Shown: positions 18,676 through 28,679 of the stretch, piece by piece
Layout: the number at the start of each line of letters is the position of its first letter
Numbering within the stretch: position 1 is the first letter of the stretch
Assembly: GCA_963752495.1 (NCBI GenBank)
Contig: CAVVYJ010000004.1
Span: forward strand, 40,453-104,452
DNA: 64,000 bases
Source of the DNA: CAVVYJ01 sp963752495
GTDB lineage: Bacteria; Pseudomonadota; Gammaproteobacteria; Burkholderiales; Methylophilaceae
Direction of reading: 5' to 3'
Translations under genes and position numbers: made by a program
The notes under the pieces: generated by a model
What the model was told of the DNA's origin: nothing
Database searches by the model: none
What the model saw: only the letters and a program-made list of their open reading frames with translations

Positions 18676-19302
18676 ATGGCATTAGATTTAGAAGAGCAGG
18701 AACAGTTAGACGAATTTAGAGCATGGTGGAAAAAAAATGGGAAGCTGCTCACTAATTTGTTATTAGCAGCAGTTGTGGCCTATGCCGCATGGACAGGTTA
18801 TAACTATTTTCAACAGAAAAAAGCCGTTGAAGCCTCTGAGTTGTTCCAAAGTTTGGTGCAATTAGAGCCAAACAGGTTGGCGGAAATCAAAGCACAGTCT
18901 GCAAAACTGATGGAAAGCTATTCTGGTACACCTTACGCAGCCCGTGCGGCTGTTTTTGCGGCAAAAAATAATTTTGCGGCAAATGATGCAAAAAGTGCCA
19001 AATCTCAGTTGGAATGGGCAATTGCCAATGCAAAAGAAAATTCTGTTAAAGCTATTGCCAGCTTGCAATTAGCATCAATTCTCTTGGAAGAGAAAAATTA
19101 TGAAGGCGCACAAAAAGTGTTATCAGCAGAGCTCGACAAAGGTTATGACGGCCTAAAACAAGGTTTGCAGGGTGATATTTATTTAGCGCAAGGGAAGCAG
19201 GCTGAGGCAAAAAAAGCCTATGAAGCTGCGCTTGGCAACTTGGATGAAAGTGGCAGATTACATCAGTACACACAACAGAAACTTGAATCACTCGGCAGTT
19301 AA
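18676..19302 (+). CDS. yfgM: YfgM-family membrane-anchored TPR protein
   Basis: A 208-residue inner-membrane protein with a short cytoplasmic N-terminus (DLEEQEQLDEFRAWWKKNGK), one transmembrane helix at about residues 25-42 and a periplasmic TPR-like body (YTGTPYAA-type and NYEGAQKVL repeats). YfgM associates with the SecYEG/PpiD translocon in E. coli. AGGA precedes the ATG. Its position just before bamB and der is the conserved arrangement. Confidence 0.88.
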   Translation: MALDLEEQEQLDEFRAWWKKNGKLLTNLLLAAVVAYAAWTGYNYFQQKKAVEASELFQSLVQLEPNRLAEIKAQSAKLMESYSGTPYAARAAVFAAKNNFAANDAKSAKSQLEWAIANAKENSVKAIASLQLASILLEEKNYEGAQKVLSAELDKGYDGLKQGLQGDIYLAQGKQAEAKKAYEAALGNLDESGRLHQYTQQKLESLGS

Positions 19303-19313
19303 TCATTAGCTTT

Positions 19314-20783
19314 ATGTTCAATCAAACTTTATATCGCGGTTTTATAGTTGCTTGCCTGTTGCTGTTGGCAGGATGCAGCACATTCACAGAATTAACTTCT
19401 GACTTGAAAGACAAAGTTTTGGGCAAAGATCCGCCTAATCCCCCTGCCGCTTTGGAAGAAATTAAACCAACTTACAATGCAAAAGTAGATTGGTCCAGTC
19501 AGATTGGCGATACGGGCACTTACGACTTTACGCCTGTGCTGGAAGCCGGAATGGTATATGCAGCCAACTCAAAAGGTGAGTTGGTAAAACTGGATGCAAC
19601 GAATGGCAGACAAGAGTGGCGCGTAAATGCTGGAGAGCCGATTAGCGGTGGAGTTGGCGCCGGTGGTGGCATTATCTTGGTGGGAACAAGTCGAGGCAAT
19701 GTGCTCGCTTATGACGTGAGTGGTAAATTATTGTGGAAATCTAAAGTTTCTAGCGAAGTGTTGAGTGCGCCGCGGTATTTCGATGGTTTTGTTATTGCTC
19801 GCTCAGGGGATAATCATATATTTGGCCTTGACTCCGTTGATGGGAGCCGTAAATGGGTTTATGAGCGAGTTACTCCTGCACTAAGTTTGCGTAGTAGTGC
19901 AGGTATTGTTGTTGATGGCGGTGCGGTATATGCCGGCTTCTCTGGCGGTAAAATGGTGGCGCTTCGTGCAGATAATGGAAAATTGTTGTGGGAGGCTACC
20001 GTAGCGCAGCCTAGAGGGGTCACCGAGATTGAACGTATTGCTGACATCACCAGCCTGCCCACTGTAGTCGGGCCGGCTGTATTTGCGGTCGCTTATCAGG
20101 GCAGAACAGCGGCTATAGATCGCTTAAATGGTAAGGTTGCCTGGAATCGCGACATTTCAAGCTACACAGGTCTAAATTTTGAAAACGATAGACTTTATTT
20201 ATCGCATTCATTAGGCTCTGTTTATGCGCTAGATTATGCTGCGGGTAAAACATTCTGGCGCCAACCAGCATTGCTAAACCGCCAATTGACTGTGCCACAG
20301 CCGCTGGGTGACGTTGTTGCTGTTGGTGATCTCGAAGGATATGTGCACTTTTTAAACCGCGATGATGGTAACTTTGCCGCGCGTATTAAAATTGATGGCG
20401 ATCCTGTGATGTCGATAATTTCTGGGAATGCCAGGTCTCAGGTAATTGCAACAACACGCGGAGGCGGTCTGTATGCAGTATCTGTTACAAGCATTGGGGA
20501 TGCTAGTACAAGGTCTCAATCAGCGCCTAGCAAGACAGAGTCGGCGCCTATTGCAGAACCTGAAAAACCAGCCGCAAGTTCTGTGAGAGAGCAATCTTCC
20601 TCGGACTTAGAAAAAACGATTATCGAAACCACACAGCCTGTAGCTGAAAGCGCAAAAGATACTACTTTAGAGTCAACACCAACAGAAGCGGGTGGCGCTA
20701 ATACTGACAGTATTATGTTTAAAAAAGACCAGCCAGATGCAGGAACCGTTGATAAACTTTACGAACCAGAGTCTGGGAAGTAG
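19314..20783 (+). CDS. bamB: Outer membrane assembly lipoprotein BamB with a C-terminal extension
   Basis: BamB is the beta-propeller lipoprotein of the BAM complex. A signal peptide with lipobox LLAGC gives an acylated Cys at about residue 21. PQQ-like propeller repeats follow, such as AANSKGELVKLDATNG and VDWSSQIG. At 489 residues it is about 90 longer than usual. After GLYAVSVTS (near residue 395) there is a Ser/Glu/Thr/Ala-rich, probably disordered tail with no recognisable domain. Neighbours yfgM and der are standard. Confidence 0.9.
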   Translation: MFNQTLYRGFIVACLLLLAGCSTFTELTSDLKDKVLGKDPPNPPAALEEIKPTYNAKVDWSSQIGDTGTYDFTPVLEAGMVYAANSKGELVKLDATNGRQEWRVNAGEPISGGVGAGGGIILVGTSRGNVLAYDVSGKLLWKSKVSSEVLSAPRYFDGFVIARSGDNHIFGLDSVDGSRKWVYERVTPALSLRSSAGIVVDGGAVYAGFSGGKMVALRADNGKLLWEATVAQPRGVTEIERIADITSLPTVVGPAVFAVAYQGRTAAIDRLNGKVAWNRDISSYTGLNFENDRLYLSHSLGSVYALDYAAGKTFWRQPALLNRQLTVPQPLGDVVAVGDLEGYVHFLNRDDGNFAARIKIDGDPVMSIISGNARSQVIATTRGGGLYAVSVTSIGDASTRSQSAPSKTESAPIAEPEKPAASSVREQSSSDLEKTIIETTQPVAESAKDTTLESTPTEAGGANTDSIMFKKDQPDAGTVDKLYEPESGK

Positions 20784-20788
20784 TCACC

Positions 20789-22223
20789 ATGTTGCCTACC
20801 ATTGTCTTGGTCGGTCGACCCAATGTCGGCAAATCCACCTTATTTAATCGCCTGACAAAAAGTCGTGATGCTTTGGTGGCGGATTTGCCTGGCCTCACAC
20901 GCGATAGACACTATGGACGAGGCATTGGTGCAAGCAGGCCATATCTGGTAATTGATACAGGGGGTTTTGAGCCGCGTGCCGAAAGTGGCATTCTCAAAGA
21001 AATGGCGAAGCAAACGCTGTTGGCAATAGATGAAGCCGATGTGGTGATTTTTATAGTAGATGGCCGCGCAGGCATGACGCCACAAGAGCATGTGATTGCA
21101 GACATTTTGCGTAAATCGCAGCGGCCCGTTTTGCTTGCTGTTAACAAAACTGAAGGCATGCAAAAAGCGGTTGTAAGTGCTGATTTTTATGAATTAGGCC
21201 TTGGCGATCCGCTCTCTGTTTCATCTGCTCATGGCGAAGGCGTTAAAGATTTAATCGAGCTCGCCTTAGAAAATTTTCCTGAACCTGATACTGGTTGATT
21301 TAGAACAAAACGACCGCCACCCTAAAATCGCCATTGTTGGCCGTCCTAATGTGGGTAAATCGACGCTTGTGAATGCGCTGCTGGGCGAGGAGCGCATGAT
21401 TGCGTTTGATGAGCCCGGTACTACACGTGATTCTATCTATGTGGATTTAGAGAAAAACGGAAAAACCTATACCATCATTGATACTGCTGGCGTGCGCAAG
21501 CGTGGCCGTGTTTTTGAGTCGATTGAAAAGTTCTCTGTAGTTAAAACCATGCAGGCGATTGAAGACGCCAATGTTGCGATATTAGTTGTGGATGCGCAAG
21601 AAGGTATTACCGAACAAGATGCGCATGTTGCCGCATATATATTGGATGCTGGGCGTGCACTTGTTGTTGCAATCAATAAATGGGATGGTTTGAAAGAGGA
21701 CGAACGCGAATGGATAAAAAAGGAAATTGACCGGAAATTACAGTTCCTAGATTTCGCTAAGTTCCACTATATTTCGGCGTTACGCAAAAAAGGCTTGCCT
21801 GAATTGTTCGACTCGGTGGATGGTGCTTTTCAAGCCGCTTTTGCCAAGCTGGCAACTCCACAATTAACACGTGTGCTCATAGACGCGGTTGCGCAACACC
21901 AACCTCCGATTAGTAAGGGCATACGTCCCAAGTTGCGATATGCGCATCAGGGTGGGTTAAACCCACCCATTGTTGTAGTACATGGCAGCCATATTAACGG
22001 CGTAAAAGATAGCTACAAACGCTTTTTGGAAGGCGTATTTCGCAAATCTTTTCAGTTGATAGGTACACCACTGCGCGTGCAATTTAAGCAAGGTGAAAAC
22101 CCATTTGCTGAAGCGCCGGATAAACGTAAATCAGGCGAAGGTATAGTGAGTATGCGCCGCCGTAAAACTGCTCAGCGTGCCGAGCTTAAAGCAAAAAAAG
22201 ATGCAGATAATAAAAAACGATAG
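20789..22223 (+). CDS. der: Ribosome assembly GTPase Der/EngA (frameshifted)
   Basis: Der has two tandem GTPase domains and a KH-like domain and acts in 50S assembly. G-domain 1 (VGRPNVGKSTLFNRL, DLPGLTRDRHYG, VNKTEG) lies in the first frame, which ends at 21298. G-domain 2 (GRPNVGKSTLVNALL, DEPGTTRDSI, INKWDG) and the KH-like C-terminus lie in the second. The bases from about 21288 to 21350 read in the second frame as LVDLEQNDRHPKIAIVG, so one frame change near 21285 restores a normal protein of about 478 residues. Confidence 0.9.
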
Positions 22224-22307
22224 TCAGTATTGGGCCTAGCTACTTTACTCTAGTTGCAATTCAGTATAGCCTATGGTTTAAGTAATTCAATAAATAGGGG
22301 AATGATA

Positions 22308-22955
22308 ATGGATGCTGCAAAAGAAGAAAAAGCACTTAACGCCTATATTAAGTTTTTACAAGGTAAAAATGTCAGCAATGAAGCAATTGCGGTGCGCTCT
22401 AAATTTTTAGAAAAACTTACTATCCTCTTGCAAGGGAAATCAACCCGAGAAGAATACGGCAGTGCATTAGAAACAGCCCTGAAAGTCGAGGGAAGTATTG
22501 AGCGTCATCAACAACTAAATATCGCGCGCGAGTTTTTTCCATTCTGGATGAATGATGTCAAGATGATTGCAAGGATGAGCGAAACTTATGGGTTTGATTT
22601 AAGTATATCTCAATTAAAACCATTGCCAGCTATAAGCGTAGAAGAGCTAAATAATTATAAACTTGATGATGGCGAGTCTGATCTACTTAACCGCTATGCA
22701 CAACTGATGAAAGAACAAAACCAGCCAGAAGAAGTGGTTCAGGCTAGACTAAGGCTGGCTAAACTGGTTTTGCTCAGGCTTCGTGATATTCCAATCAAAA
22801 ACAACGTGTCTTATCGCATGGCGGTTGAAGTGACGTTACCACTTTTTAACGTGGATGATATTAGGCAGCGCTTTTTGCAGGCTGTACGCGAGTTCTTCTA
22901 CATTTGGATTGCCAAGGTAGATCCGATGTACACCCCGATTTTTACGCGAGGTTGA
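22308..22955 (+). CDS. Conserved hypothetical protein, paralogue of the gene at 2445
   Basis: A 215-residue helical, soluble-looking protein of unknown function, similar end to end to the product of 2445-3074 (shared AREFFPFW, LRLRD, YRMAVEVTLPLF, VREFFYIW). It is richer in charged residues at the N-terminus (MDAAKEEKALNAYIKFLQ). I take the ATG at 22308 because GGGG lies 7 nt upstream; the frame is open back to a TTG at 22254. It sits between der and bamD and is not clearly in an operon. Confidence 0.72.
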   Translation: MDAAKEEKALNAYIKFLQGKNVSNEAIAVRSKFLEKLTILLQGKSTREEYGSALETALKVEGSIERHQQLNIAREFFPFWMNDVKMIARMSETYGFDLSISQLKPLPAISVEELNNYKLDDGESDLLNRYAQLMKEQNQPEEVVQARLRLAKLVLLRLRDIPIKNNVSYRMAVEVTLPLFNVDDIRQRFLQAVREFFYIWIAKVDPMYTPIFTRG

Positions 22956-22967
22956 GGGAAATCCGAC

Positions 22968-23795
22968 TTAATACAAGCTTTCCCAGAATTTCCACCACAC
23001 TTTTTCGTCCTCAGATACCTTACCTGTAATCATTGGGTTCTGGGGATAATTGGCTTTCAGTACGCGAATATTATCTTCTTTTAAGTCTTGCAAATCCATG
23101 TAGTCGTAAGCGCTGATTGTGATGACAAGCGCCTCTTCAACTGAGATGGAGTTTGGATAATATTCCAGCACATATTTTGCGCGGTTGAGCGCCGCTAAAT
23201 AGGCTTGACGCTTCATGTAATAGCGCGCCACATGCATTTCATGCTGACTTAACGAGTTAACCAAATAAACCATGCGCTGTGTGGCATCTTTATAGTATCT
23301 GCTTTTTGGGTAGCGCTCGGTAAGTTCTTTTAGCGCAGCAAAAGACTGCTTAAGTGATTTTGGATCACGGTCGCTAATCTCTTGTGCAGTGGCTTTTTCA
23401 ATAATGCCGCGTTCATTAAAAGTAGATAACCCTTTGATATAATAGGCATAATCCACATTAGGGTGGTTAGGGTGTAGCTTGATAAAGCGATCTGCTGCGG
23501 CGATGCATGAAACGGGATCGCTTAACTTGTAGTACGCGTAGGCGATTTCTAACTGTGCTTGTGTGGCATATTTGCCATGTGGAAAGCGCGATTCAAGCTT
23601 TTTAAAATAACCGATAGCTTTTTCATAGTCTTTTTCGGTCATACTTTCTGCGCCGACTTCATAAATTTTTTCAGCAGACCAGCCTTTGGTGTCATCTAAT
23701 TCTGTTGGGTCACCAAAAATCGCACAGCCACCAAGTGCTAATCCTAAAAATAAAGCCAAAAATAATGATTGAATAAGCGGTAAAATACGTTTCAC
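22968..23795 (-). CDS. bamD: Outer membrane assembly lipoprotein BamD
   Basis: BamD is the essential TPR lipoprotein of the BAM complex. The GTG start at 23795, preceded by CAGG at good spacing, gives a classical signal (VKRILPLIQSLFLALFLGLALGGC) with an acylated Cys near residue 24. TPR repeats follow, with SRFPHGKYATQAQLEIAYAYYKL and HPNHPNVDYAYYIKGL. An in-frame ATG at 23825 is possible but makes a long leader. Anything further upstream would overlap rluD, which is divergent. Confidence 0.9.
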   Translation of the reverse strand: MKRILPLIQSLFLALFLGLALGGCAIFGDPTELDDTKGWSAEKIYEVGAESMTEKDYEKAIGYFKKLESRFPHGKYATQAQLEIAYAYYKLSDPVSCIAAADRFIKLHPNHPNVDYAYYIKGLSTFNERGIIEKATAQEISDRDPKSLKQSFAALKELTERYPKSRYYKDATQRMVYLVNSLSQHEMHVARYYMKRQAYLAALNRAKYVLEYYPNSISVEEALVITISAYDYMDLQDLKEDNIRVLKANYPQNPMITGKVSEDEKVWWKFWESLY

Positions 23796-23848
23796 GAGAT
23801 AACCTGCCAGTAATTGATGCAACATTATAACTGAACCCTCTATAAAAA

Positions 23849-24919
23849 ATGATAGAAAGCTCACCTCTTGCACTAACGATTCCCACCAATTTGGGTGGAC
23901 AGCGGCTGGATATTGCCTTGCAGCAGATGTTGCCAGAGCATTCACGTAGCCGTTTGCAAGCTTGGATTAAAGAGGGCTTGGTAACCCTTGACGCCACTAG
24001 AACAACTGCTAAAACAAAGGTTTGGGGGGGTGAAAAGATTGCGATTTTATTACCAGAGAACCCACAAGAGAACGCATTTAAGCCAGAAAATATACCGCTC
24101 AATATCGTGTATGAGGATGACACTTTGCTGGTGATTAATAAACCAGCAGGCTTGGTGGTGCACCCTGCGGCTGGCAATTGGAGTGGCACATTGCTGAACG
24201 CGTTACTTTATCACTTGCCACAACTAGCGGAGATTCCACGCTGCGGTATTGTTCATAGGTTAGATAAGGATACAAGCGGCTTGCTGGTTGTCGCTAAAAC
24301 CTTAGAAGCGCAAACCAATCTTGTTCGACAGTTACAGGCGCGCACCGTTAAGCGCGAATATCGCGCGATTGTGTGGGGGCAATTGTGGCGTAATGGCAAG
24401 GTAGATGAGCCGATTGGTCGCAACCCGCATAATCGTAAGAAAATGGCCATTGTGCGCGGAGGAAGACCAGCAGTCACACATTACGAGGTATTGGAGCGGT
24501 TTGGTGTGAATACTTATGTGCGTTGTAACCTAGAGACTGGTCGCACGCATCAGATACGCGTGCATATGCAGTTTTTAAAAGCGCCGCTGCTTGGTGACCC
24601 TGCGTATGGCATTGGCAATATCATTCCACATAAGCTCATGACGCAAACCCTTAAAGACGCTGTGGCAGGCTTTAAGCGTCAGGCGCTGCATGCGATTAAG
24701 TTAGGGTTGGTGCACCCAAAGACCAATCAATTCATGGAGTGGCAAATTGAACTGGCCGATGACATGAAAGCCTTGCTGGAAGCGATGCGCCACGAAGACA
24801 TTAAAGATGATGCTGAGCCGTTTGATTTCGGTGTGGATGAAAACGGTTTATTCATCGGCGATGATGAAGAAGGTTGGGATGATGATTTTGAAGATGAAGA
24901 TCTGCTAGATGACGCTTAA
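23849..24919 (+). CDS. rluD: 23S rRNA pseudouridine synthase RluD
   Basis: RluD makes pseudouridines 1911/1915/1917 in helix 69 of 23S rRNA. An S4-like N-terminal domain (RLDIALQQMLPEHSRSRLQ) precedes the catalytic domain, with the Asp in HRLDKDTSGLL and a GRTHQIRVH motif. After the normal end near residue 315 there is a strongly acidic tail of about 35 residues (DDEEGWDDDFEDEDLLDD). It is divergent from bamD and overlaps pgeF by 11 nt, a conserved pairing. Confidence 0.92.
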   Translation: MIESSPLALTIPTNLGGQRLDIALQQMLPEHSRSRLQAWIKEGLVTLDATRTTAKTKVWGGEKIAILLPENPQENAFKPENIPLNIVYEDDTLLVINKPAGLVVHPAAGNWSGTLLNALLYHLPQLAEIPRCGIVHRLDKDTSGLLVVAKTLEAQTNLVRQLQARTVKREYRAIVWGQLWRNGKVDEPIGRNPHNRKKMAIVRGGRPAVTHYEVLERFGVNTYVRCNLETGRTHQIRVHMQFLKAPLLGDPAYGIGNIIPHKLMTQTLKDAVAGFKRQALHAIKLGLVHPKTNQFMEWQIELADDMKALLEAMRHEDIKDDAEPFDFGVDENGLFIGDDEEGWDDDFEDEDLLDDA

Positions 24920-25653
24920 TTCAAATTTAGCAGATAGCTTTATTATCCCTAACTGGCCAGCACCTGCAAATGTTAAAACCTTGCAAACCACTCGGTTAGG
25001 CGGCTTTAGCACTACGCCTTATGACAGCTTAAATTTGGGCGACCATGTCAAAGATAATCCAATCACTGTGGCTAAAAATCGCCAACTGCTCAATGGCATA
25101 TGTGCCTTCCGAGCCAGTTTGGCTAAATCAGGTGCATGGCGTTAACGTGGTAGATGCAGCAAGCACAGGCTGCACGCCAGACGCTGATGCAAGTTATACC
25201 TCGCATTCAAAAGTGGTGTGCGTAACCATGACTGCGGATTGTTTGCCTGTACTGCTGTGCGACCAAGCTGGCACTGTGGTTGCAGCAGTACACGCAGGCT
25301 GGCGCAGCCTGTGCGATGGCGTAATTGAAAGTACGATAGCAGCCATGCAAATTGAAGGCGCACAAATATTAGCTTGGCTAGGGCCAGCCATTGGGCCGCA
25401 AGCGTTTGAAGTAGGCGGTGAAGTGCGCGCGCAGTTTATCGAAAAAGATGCGCAGGCAGAAAGCGCTTTCAAACCACATGGCGATAAATGGCTTGGTGAT
25501 TTGTATCAGATTGCAACCCAGCGGTTGCACAATAAAGGTGTGACCAGCATTTACGGCGGCGGGCGCTGCACGTTTACTGAAAAAGACCAGTTTTTCAGCT
25601 TCCGCCGCGATGGCGTTACTGGCCGCATGGGAACTTTTATTTGGCTCGCCTGA
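24909..25653 (+). CDS. pgeF: Laccase-domain purine nucleoside/peptidoglycan-editing factor (frameshifted)
   Basis: A YfiH/PgeF-family protein with a Cu/Zn-type multicopper-like fold; members have purine nucleosidase-type activity and a proposed peptidoglycan-editing role. The first frame carries the N-terminus (TTRLGGFSTTPYDSLNLG). The second carries EPVWLNQVHGVNVV, TADCLPVLLCD, AVHAGWRSL and FFSFRRDGVTGRMG. The single frame change is near 25100, just before the metal-site QVHG. Total length (about 247) is normal. Confidence 0.85.
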
Positions 25654-25691
25654 TTAGTTTATAATGGCGCCTTCGTAAAAATATTGACCCT

Positions 25692-26585
25692 ATGAATATC
25701 TCCGATTTTTCTGTGCTTACTTGGATTGTGCTTTCTAGCCTTGTTGGCGGCGCGCTCAGTGTATTTGGCGCAGCGCTGGTCGCACTTAATGTAAGCAGGG
25801 TGCGTGTGCCCATGCTGATTAGTTACGCCATCGGTGCGATGCTTGGCGCGGTTTTTCTGGAAATTTTGCCTGAGGCGATTAAAGCGGGGAACGATCCGCG
25901 TAATATGACAGCGACTGTGCTGTTTGGTATTTTGCTATTTTTCGCGCTGGAGAAGCTGGTAATTTGGCGCCACTGTCATGGCGACCATTGCGAAGTGCAT
26001 GCACCACATGATGAAAATCATTGCCCTGAAAGCCAAGCACAGAGTGCTTTGCAGACCGATAAAAAATTCAGGGCAGTGCGCGCTAAACAGCCTTCTATCT
26101 TTTCACCCAAATACACGCCCACACACGATCATGATCACGGTCGCAGCGGCATGATGATTATGATTGGCGATACTTTTCACAATTTTGTCGATGGCGTGCT
26201 GATTGCGTCTGCATTTATGTTGGATATCAAAGTGGGTATCGTCACCGCAATGGCGATTATCGCGCACGAAATCCCGCAAGAAGTGGGCGATTTTCTGATT
26301 CTTTTGCACTCCGGTTATAGCAAAAAGCAAGCGCTTATTTTTAATTTGGTTTCAACGCTGGCGACTGCTATTGGCGGTATGTTGGCTTATTTTGCGTTGC
26401 AGAACATGCAAAGTATCGTGCCGAATATTTTAGGCCTAGCTGCCGCAAGTTTACTTTATGTGGCGGTAGCGGATTTAATCCCCAATCTGCATAAACGCAC
26501 CGAGCTTAAAGCGACCATTTCGCAACTGTTGCTCATTGGTTTGGGTGTTGGCTCAATCGTACTTACCGAATATCTCTTAGGTTAA
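25692..26585 (+). CDS. ZIP-family metal transporter
   Basis: A 297-residue, eight-helix ZIP transporter for import of Zn2+ or another divalent metal. The metal-path motifs are present: DTFHNFVDGVLIA in helix IV and IIAHEIPQEVGDF in helix V. The cytoplasmic loop between helices III and IV is His-rich (WRHCHGDHCEVHAPHDENH, later THDHDHGR) and may sense or buffer metal. A monocistronic position between pgeF and rimO is likely. Confidence 0.88.
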   Translation: MNISDFSVLTWIVLSSLVGGALSVFGAALVALNVSRVRVPMLISYAIGAMLGAVFLEILPEAIKAGNDPRNMTATVLFGILLFFALEKLVIWRHCHGDHCEVHAPHDENHCPESQAQSALQTDKKFRAVRAKQPSIFSPKYTPTHDHDHGRSGMMIMIGDTFHNFVDGVLIASAFMLDIKVGIVTAMAIIAHEIPQEVGDFLILLHSGYSKKQALIFNLVSTLATAIGGMLAYFALQNMQSIVPNILGLAAASLLYVAVADLIPNLHKRTELKATISQLLLIGLGVGSIVLTEYLLG

Positions 26586-26591
26586 TCAATT

Positions 26592-27927
26592 ATGGCATCT
26601 GCACCAAAAGTTGGATTTGTTTCACTCGGTTGCCCAAAGGCAGGCAGCGATGCCGAGCGCATTCTCACGCAATTACGCGCAGAAGGTTATGAAATTAGCC
26701 CAAGCTATGAAGATTCTGATTTGGTGGTGGTAAACACTTGCGGCTTTATTGACAGTGCAGTGCAAGAAAGCTTAGATGCCATTGGCGAGGCGCTACACAA
26801 AAATGGCAAAGTGATTGTCACAGGCTGTTTAGGCGCTAAAAAAGACGTGGTTACAACCGCGCACCCAAGTGTGCTTGCGGTGACGGGCCCCCATGCGCTG
26901 GAAGAAGTAATGACACACGTGCATGCAAACCTGCCGAAACTGCATGAGCCGTTTGTAGATTTAGTGCCGCCACAAGGCATCCGCCTAACGCCAAGCCATT
27001 ATGCGTATTTAAAAATTTCCGAAGGCTGTAATCATCGTTGTAGTTTTTGCATTATTCCAAGTATGCGTGGTGATTTAGTCAGCCGCCCGATAGGTGAGGT
27101 GATGAACGAGGCTGAAAACCTCGTCAATGCCGGCGTTTCGGAGATTCTGGTTATCTCGCAGGATACCAGTGCTTACGGCGTGGATGTGAAGTACAGAAGC
27201 GGCTTTTGGAATGGCCGCCCGGTAAAAACGCACATGACTAATCTGAGCAAGGCGTTGAGCGAACTGGGTGTTTGGGTGCGCCTGCATTATGTATATCCAT
27301 ACCCGCACGTGGACGACGTGATTCCGCTGATGGCAGATGGTTTGATTTTGCCGTATTTGGATGTGCCATTTCAGCACGCCAGTCCGCGTATTTTAAAAGC
27401 GATGAAGCGCCCTGCGCATGCTGAAAATAACTTAGCGCGTATTAAAGCTTGGCGCGAAATCTGCCCGGATATTACCGTGCGTTCTACCTTTATCGCAGGT
27501 TTTCCGGGTGAAACAGAAGATGACTTTCAAATGCTGCTCGACTTTTTAGAAGAAGCGCAATTAGATAGAGTAGGTTGCTTTGCCTACAGTGCAGTGGATG
27601 GTGCAAAAGCGAACGAGTTTGCCCGACCAAGTGCCAGAAGAAGTGAAGCAAGAGCGCCTAAGTCGTTTTATGGCGGTGCAAGAGCGTATTAGTGCAGCTA
27701 AGCTTCACCATAAAATCGGTACGATGCAAACCGTGCTGGTAGATGAGATTGTGCAGGATACTGAAGGAAATATTGAGGCGGTTGGCCGCACAAAAGCTGA
27801 CGCACCAGAGATTGATGGCGTTGTGTATTGCGAAGATGCCGAAGGCTTAACTCCTGGGGATTTTGTAGAAGTCGAGATTTACAGCGCGGATGGGCATGAT
27901 TTGAGGGGTGGGCCACCGAGGGGTTAG
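26592..27927 (+). CDS. rimO: Ribosomal protein S12 methylthiotransferase RimO (frameshifted)
   Basis: RimO thiomethylates Asp88 of ribosomal protein S12. The N-terminal MTTase domain (SLGCPKAGSDAERI, VNTCGFIDSAV) and radical SAM cluster motif CNHRCSFC are in the first frame. Near 27610 the frame changes from DGAKANE into LPDQVPEEVKQERLSRF, and the C-terminal TRAM-like domain ends at 27927. The joined length (about 445) is normal. One indel explains the break. Confidence 0.9.
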
Positions 27928-27935
27928 AGTTTATT

Positions 27936-28494
27936 GTGAGCGATGACCTAAAAAGCGCATTGGAAATTCTTATTAAAGTTGGCGACAGTATGCTTACTTT
28001 TTTTTGAGTGGCCTGATAAGCAGATAAAGGAACTTGGCGTAGTTAAGGAACTTTTTACCACTCTCAACAACACAACTAATCTAGGTTTACATTCTCCTAA
28101 AGTTTACAAACAAGACCCTCCAGACTGCGTCTGCAAAGATGTAGAAGGTAACAATGTAGCAATTGAAGTTACAGAAGTTGTCTGTAGTGACGCAGCTAGA
28201 CTCAATGCACAAGGGCAAAATGTGTATCGTGTTTGGAAGTCGAGTGAGTTAGCCTCACTTATTGAACATCGCCTAAGTGAAAAAGATAATAAAAACTATC
28301 ATGGTGGACCATATGTAAGCATTTTGGCTTGCTTATTCACTGATGAGCCGATGTTGACTGTTGATTTTGTAAAAGCTGAGTTAGCATCAGTAAGCTTTGG
28401 CCCTTTTTTGCAGCTTACATCAGCATTTCTGATATTTTCTTACGATTCAGTTAGTAAATCATACCCAGCTATTCAGCTGAACTTTAAGTCTTAA
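27936..28494 (+). CDS. Hypothetical protein with a possible PD-(D/E)XK-like core (frameshifted)
   Basis: I do not recognise this protein. The GTG at 27936 opens SDDLKSALEILIKVGDSMLTFF and then meets a stop. In the frame reached by dropping one T from the run of eight (27998-28005) it continues as EWPDKQIKELGVVKELF to 28494, about 185 residues. The central PPDCVCKDVEG... VAIEVTEVV pattern (PD, then a beta strand with E-V-T-E) resembles a PD-(D/E)XK nuclease core, but the catalytic Lys is not obvious. It sits 8 bp after rimO and before a hairpin-rich gap. It may be an accessory gene. Confidence 0.55.
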
Positions 28495-28517
28495 CTGTTT
28501 TTTCGGCCTTTGGCGAG

Positions 28518-28549
28518 TTTCATTCTTTTGCTTAACCAAAAGAATGAAA
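28518..28549. repeat. Perfect 13-bp inverted repeat (hairpin), 6-nt loop
   Basis: TTTCATTCTTTTG (28518-28530) and CAAAAGAATGAAA (28537-28549) are exact reverse complements around CTTAAC. No T-run follows, so it is not a standard intrinsic terminator. The following 100 bases are GC-richer and unlike the flanks, suggesting a dispersed intergenic repeat element. Confidence 0.65.
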
Positions 28550-28652
28550 CTAAAGACAACGAAGTTGCGGCGTAGGCTAACCTTTAGGCTTAAGCGACGC
28601 GGCCGCGAGCCAAAAGCACCCTCCGATTGAAAGTCAAAATCCGCTATATACT

Positions 28653-28679
28653 GTTATTCCGTGTTTTCGGCGGAATAAC
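28653..28679. repeat. Perfect 9-bp inverted repeat upstream of pldA
   Basis: GTTATTCCG (28653-28661) pairs exactly with CGGAATAAC (28671-28679) around a 9-nt loop. A T-run at 28686-28692 lies 6 nt further on, so this could be a weak terminator or an mRNA leader hairpin for the phospholipase gene starting at 28711. The role is inferred only. Confidence 0.5.

Noticed and set aside
23795..23945. Upstream extension of bamD to an ATG at 23945
   Set aside because: It would overlap the divergent rluD start and place 50 residues before the signal peptide; the GTG at 23795 has a ribosome-binding site.
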